A stretch of DNA of 64,000 bases from JAXMHB01 sp046346965 (GTDB taxonomy: Bacteria > Pseudomonadota > Gammaproteobacteria > Xanthomonadales > SZUA-5). Shown here in pieces: positions 61,133 through 64,000 of this stretch. The stretch covers positions 41,605 through 105,604 of the forward strand of contig JAXMHB010000015.1 in assembly GCA_046346965.1 (NCBI GenBank). The letters are read 5' to 3'. The position numbers were made by a program, and so were the translations under genes. The notes beneath the pieces were generated by a model. That model was given only the letters and a program-made list of their open reading frames with translations. It did not search any database and was not told where the DNA came from. The number at the start of each line of letters is the position of its first letter. The stretch's first letter is position 1.

Positions 61133-62055
61133 CCGCGCGTCTCCCGCATCAGGGCGATGAAAGCGTCTTCCAGCGAGGACTCCACCGGCTCGAAATGGAC
61201 GCCACTGGCGGCGCAGTAGCGCTGCACCGAGGCCGTCAGCGCCGCGGCGTCGGTGCCGGAAACATGCAGGCGCAGGCCAAAAGGCACGACCTGCTCGACG
61301 CCCGGCTGCGTCGCCAGTTGCTGCACGGCGTCGCTGGGCGGCTGGTCGATCGCGTAGGTGCGCAAGCCCACCTGCGCGAGGATGTCGGCGGGCGTGCCTT
61401 CGGCCAGCAGTTTGCCGTAGGCGATGTAGGCCAGCCGATGGCAGCGCTCGGCCTCGTCCATGTAGTGCGTGGACACCAGCACGGTCAGGCCCTCACGCGC
61501 CAGCGCGTGGATTTCCGCCCAGAAATCGCGGCGCGCCTTGGGATCGACGCCGGCGGTGGGCTCATCCAGCAGCAGCAGCCGCGGCTGGTGCAACAGACAG
61601 GCGGCCAGCGCGAGGCGCTGCTTCCATCCGCCAGACAAGGAACCCGCTAATTGGCGCCGCCGGCTGCTCAGTCCCAGCCGCTCCAGCGTCGCATCGACCA
61701 CCGCACGCGGACGCTCGATCTGGTGCATGCGCGCGGCGAAGCGCAGGTTCTCCTCGATGCTGAGATCCTCCCACCAGGTGAACTTTTGGGTCATGTAGCC
61801 GACCTGCTGCTTGATCGTCGCGCTGTCGCGGCGCACGTCCAGGCCCAGGCAGCTGCCGCTGCCGGCGTCTGGCGTCAGCAGGCCGCACAGCATGCGGATC
61901 GAGGTGGTCTTGCCGCTGCCGTTCGGGCCGAGAAAGCCGTAGATCGCGCCGCGCTGGACGCGCAGATCGAGGCCGTCCACCACCACCTTGCCGTCGAAGG
62001 ATTTGCGCAGCCCACGCACATCGATGACCCAGTCGCTCGCTGCGGCGGCGCTCAT
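61129..62055 (-). CDS. ABC exporter ATP-binding protein
   Basis: A 308-residue ATPase: Walker A GPNGSGKTTSIRM, signature SLSGGWKQRLALA, Walker B LLLLDEPTAGVDP, H-loop VSTHYMDEAERC. It has a C-terminal helical extension. Start ATG 62055 is chosen over longer upstream frames because that overlaps the HlyD stop (62052-62055). YbhF in E. coli has two such domains in one chain; here only one. Confidence 0.93.
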   Translation of the reverse strand: MSAAAASDWVIDVRGLRKSFDGKVVVDGLDLRVQRGAIYGFLGPNGSGKTTSIRMLCGLLTPDAGSGSCLGLDVRRDSATIKQQVGYMTQKFTWWEDLSIEENLRFAARMHQIERPRAVVDATLERLGLSSRRRQLAGSLSGGWKQRLALAACLLHQPRLLLLDEPTAGVDPKARRDFWAEIHALAREGLTVLVSTHYMDEAERCHRLAYIAYGKLLAEGTPADILAQVGLRTYAIDQPPSDAVQQLATQPGVEQVVPFGLRLHVSGTDAAALTASVQRYCAASGVHFEPVESSLEDAFIALMRETRG

Positions 62056-63026
62056 GGCCGGCGCACCGTGATCGGCAGGCCGGGGACCAGCGCCACCGGC
62101 TGATCGAAGGCCGCCTCGACGCGAAACACCAGATCCTCGCTGCGCGACTCGCTGTAGATCACCGGCGGCGTGTACTCGGGTGCCGGCGCGATGTAGCGCA
62201 CCTTGGCCTGCAGGCCCGGCGCGCACTGCGAGCAACTGACGGTCACCGCCGCCCCCGGCTGCCATTGCGACAACTCCGCCACCGGCACGTAGAAGCGGGC
62301 GTATGGCCCCTGCTCGGGCAACAGCTTCAGCACCGGGGCGCCGGCTGGCACCCATTCGCCCACCCGGTACAGCTGATCGACGACCATGCCCGCCTGGCTG
62401 GCGCGCAACTGCATCTGCTGCAATCGCCAGCGCGCCTGCGCGACCACCGATTCCGCCGCAGCGACGGCGGCATCGGCGGCGGCCTGCGCGTCTGGCCGAC
62501 CAGCGAGCGCAGCGCTGGCCTCCTCCGCCACCGCCGAGGCCACCCGTGCCTGCGCCTGGACCTGCGCGGCGCTGGCGCGGTCGAGCGCGTCCTGCGCCGC
62601 CAGTCCGCGCTGCACCAGCTCGCGCGTGCGTTTGAGCTCGACCTCGGCCAGCGCCAGCGCCGAGCGCGCTTCGCGGGTGCGCGCCGCGATCACGCGGATC
62701 TCCTCCGGGCGCCGGCCGAGATCCAAGTCGGCACGCTGCGCACGCGCCTGCGCCCAGCGGCCCTCGGCCTCGGCCAGCTGCTGGCGCTCCAGCGTGTCAT
62801 CCAGCGCGTACAGCACATCGCCGCTGGCGACCTGGGTCCCACGCGCTGGGCGCAACTCGATCAGTCGGCCGGCCACTGGCGTACCGAGGTAGGCGTAATC
62901 CGCTTCCAGATAACCCTGGTAGCCGTCCACCGTCTCGCGGCTGCAACCGACCGCGGCCAGCATCAGCAACAGCAGTCCGCGGCGGCTGGCAGTTTGCGCA
63001 TGCGTCCGGGTAGAGATGGTCGTCAT
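62052..63026 (-). CDS. HlyD-like periplasmic adaptor lipoprotein
   Basis: A 324-residue membrane fusion protein with a lipobox-like LMLAAVGCS near residue 28. A barrel-sandwich half-motif (DYAYLGTPVAGRLIELRPAR), a long coiled coil (about 95-200, rich in Ala/Glu/Arg), and a second half with GMVVDQLYRVGEWVPAGAPV. It bridges the inner-membrane ABC exporter and an outer-membrane TolC-type channel, which is not in the window. Coupled to TetR upstream and ATPase downstream. Confidence 0.9.
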   Translation of the reverse strand: MTTISTRTHAQTASRRGLLLLMLAAVGCSRETVDGYQGYLEADYAYLGTPVAGRLIELRPARGTQVASGDVLYALDDTLERQQLAEAEGRWAQARAQRADLDLGRRPEEIRVIAARTREARSALALAEVELKRTRELVQRGLAAQDALDRASAAQVQAQARVASAVAEEASAALAGRPDAQAAADAAVAAAESVVAQARWRLQQMQLRASQAGMVVDQLYRVGEWVPAGAPVLKLLPEQGPYARFYVPVAELSQWQPGAAVTVSCSQCAPGLQAKVRYIAPAPEYTPPVIYSESRSEDLVFRVEAAFDQPVALVPGLPITVRRP

Positions 63027-63706
63027 CGGGGTTGGTCCTTCAGGGAAGCAGGGCCCGGCGCGCCGGCGCGCAAGCCGCGCAGATGCAGATCCAGCCAGCA
63101 GGCCAGATAGCGCTCAGGGTCAAAGGGGCGTGGGTCCACGCGGCCCAGCGAATGCAGCCAGAGCGGCAGAAACACCAGCCCATGCACCAACAGGCGCACG
63201 GCATAGTCCACGTCCACCGGGGCGAATTCGCCGCTGGCGATGCCGCGCCGCAACACGCTGGCGACGACGCCGTCCTGCATCGGTGCGATGAAGCGCTGGA
63301 CGAAATGCGCGGCCAGTTCAGGGAAGTTGCCGGACTCGCTGATCATCAGCTTGGGGATGCCGCGCAGCGGCACACGATTGATCACCGACCACCAGCGCCG
63401 CATCAGGCCTTCGATCAGCGCGCTGGCCGACAGCGTCGGATCGCGCATGCGCTGGGTGAAATCCTCCAGCAACGGCCCGATGTCGCGCCGCACCGCCTCG
63501 GCGAGCAGCGCTTCCTTGCTCTCGAAATACAGGTACAGCGTGCCCTTGCTGATGCCGGCGCACTCGGCGACATCGTCGAGCCGGGTCGCGGCAAATCCGC
63601 GCTCGATGAACAGACGCAACGCGGCATCGACGATCTCGCCGGGGCGCGCATCCTTGCGCCGGCGGCGAGTCGGTTGGGCGGGCACAGTGGCGCTGGACCG
63701 GCTCAT
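63023..63706 (-). CDS. TetR family transcriptional regulator
   Basis: A 227-residue TetR-type regulator: the HTH IVDAALRLFIERGFAATRLD, then DVAECAGISKGTLYLYFES, and a ligand-binding C-terminus. The start ATG 63706 (MSRSSATV) is preferred; a longer frame from 63763 would include the operator. It heads the operon it should repress. An operator-like palindrome lies 9 bp upstream. Confidence 0.9.
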   Translation of the reverse strand: MSRSSATVPAQPTRRRRKDARPGEIVDAALRLFIERGFAATRLDDVAECAGISKGTLYLYFESKEALLAEAVRRDIGPLLEDFTQRMRDPTLSASALIEGLMRRWWSVINRVPLRGIPKLMISESGNFPELAAHFVQRFIAPMQDGVVASVLRRGIASGEFAPVDVDYAVRLLVHGLVFLPLWLHSLGRVDPRPFDPERYLACWLDLHLRGLRAGAPGPASLKDQPR

Positions 63707-63714
63707 GCGATTCT

Positions 63715-63736
63715 TTACTGACTGACTGGTCGGTAA
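63715..63736. promoter_or_regulatory. TetR operator upstream of the efflux operon
   Basis: An imperfect 22-bp palindrome whose outer arms are TTACTGAC and the inverse GTCGGTAA, 9 bp before the TetR start and in the divergent gap to the S9 peptidase. Size and position fit autorepression by the TetR protein. Confidence 0.65.
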
Positions 63737-63893
63737 TTTATTCCCCATCCAGCGCTTCGACAAGCACCGCTGGTCGCCTTGGCAAGAGCGTCAACAGCTG
63801 ACGGCTGCCCCTCCCGACCAACCTCCGGCCCATGGACGCAAACCGGCAGCGCCGCTAAGGTCGCGCGCTCGCCCACGCCCTGGAGTCGTCGCC

Positions 63894-64000
63894 GTGCGCA
63901 CCGTGCTGTACGCCCTGCCCCTGATGTTTGCCATGCATAGCCAAGCCCAAACCCCCGCCGACCCCCATCAATGGCTGGAAGGCGTCGAGGACGCCAAAGC
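63894..64000 (+). CDS. S9 prolyl oligopeptidase family protein, 5' end
   Basis: The window ends 35 codons into this gene. It starts at GTG 63894 with a signal peptide (YALPLMFAMHSQAQ), followed by DPHQWLEGVEDAKA, the N-terminal signature of S9A/S9-type prolyl oligopeptidases (DPYxWLE). Periplasmic location is likely. Too little remains to judge activity. Confidence 0.8.
   Translation, partial: MRTVLYALPLMFAMHSQAQTPADPHQWLEGVEDAK

Noticed and set aside
1..64000. tRNA, rRNA, phage or insertion sequence
   Set aside because: No cloverleaf-like stretches, rRNA signatures, integrase or transposase were seen; the intergenic elements encode no transposase.

Overview
The window is about 64 kb of very GC-rich, tightly packed chromosomal DNA from a gammaproteobacterium, most likely of the Lysobacterales/Xanthomonadales (inference). 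Signs for this are the mix of YaeQ, PrmC, LipB/LipA, Prc, Dxs, MetJ and RlmI homologues, several large exported proteins, an IPTL-CTERM-type protein, C-terminal GFE tails, and intergenic GGGACTC heptamer arrays. I see no rRNA, tRNA, phage, insertion sequence or CRISPR array. Many operons are joined by ATGA or GTGA stop/start overlaps.

Layout. 1-2250: GntR/YtrA regulator with an ABC ATPase and permease. 2283-8724: prmC, S1/P1 nuclease, yaeQ, M20 amidohydrolase, MaoC-like dehydratase, globin, alpha/beta hydrolase. 8822-13553: TPR Ser/Thr kinase, membrane-bound AraC-type regulator and a fatty-acid desaturase. 13560-15978: ECF sigma, anti-sigma-like and HEAT-repeat operon. 16130-20505: UspA plus an Mla/MCE lipid transporter (STAS-permease, ATPase, MCE protein, lipoprotein) and an HNH nuclease. 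21171-23307: two SDR enzymes and a MAPEG protein. 24056-25601: a short MetJ repressor overlapping two TIGR04283/TIGR04282-type glycosyltransferases. 25732-28050: multidomain secreted endonuclease I. 28360-35965: a seven-gene MoxR/DUF58/DUF4350/DUF4129/SpoIIM/RDD membrane operon. 35966-43765: dxs, secreted M14 carboxypeptidase, a cysteine-depleted SufU-like protein with a Rieske ferredoxin, an IPTL-CTERM protein, a glycosyltransferase and a peroxiredoxin. 43807-52445: a 2575-residue exported repeat protein coupled to an FHA-GGDEF protein. 52681-63706: prc, a frameshifted lipA, lipB, rlmI-like, Hpt, HutD, SET, ComEA-like, and a TetR-HlyD-ABC efflux operon. The window ends in an S9 prolyl oligopeptidase.

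The most unusual content is intergenic. A dispersed element family (3986-4427, 7692-7790, 20503-20716, 21091-21146, 23305-24030, 28051-28250) shares end sequences and carries interchangeable cores, either G-run blocks or GGGACTC heptamer arrays, and all of these fit G-quadruplex motifs. The TAGGG end of the element supplies the TAG stop codon of several neighbouring genes. Between two oppositely oriented heptamer arrays lies a 21-bp-period array of AAAATTT tracts (about 20807-21081), which predicts strongly curved DNA. The longest heptamer array lies just upstream of metJ.
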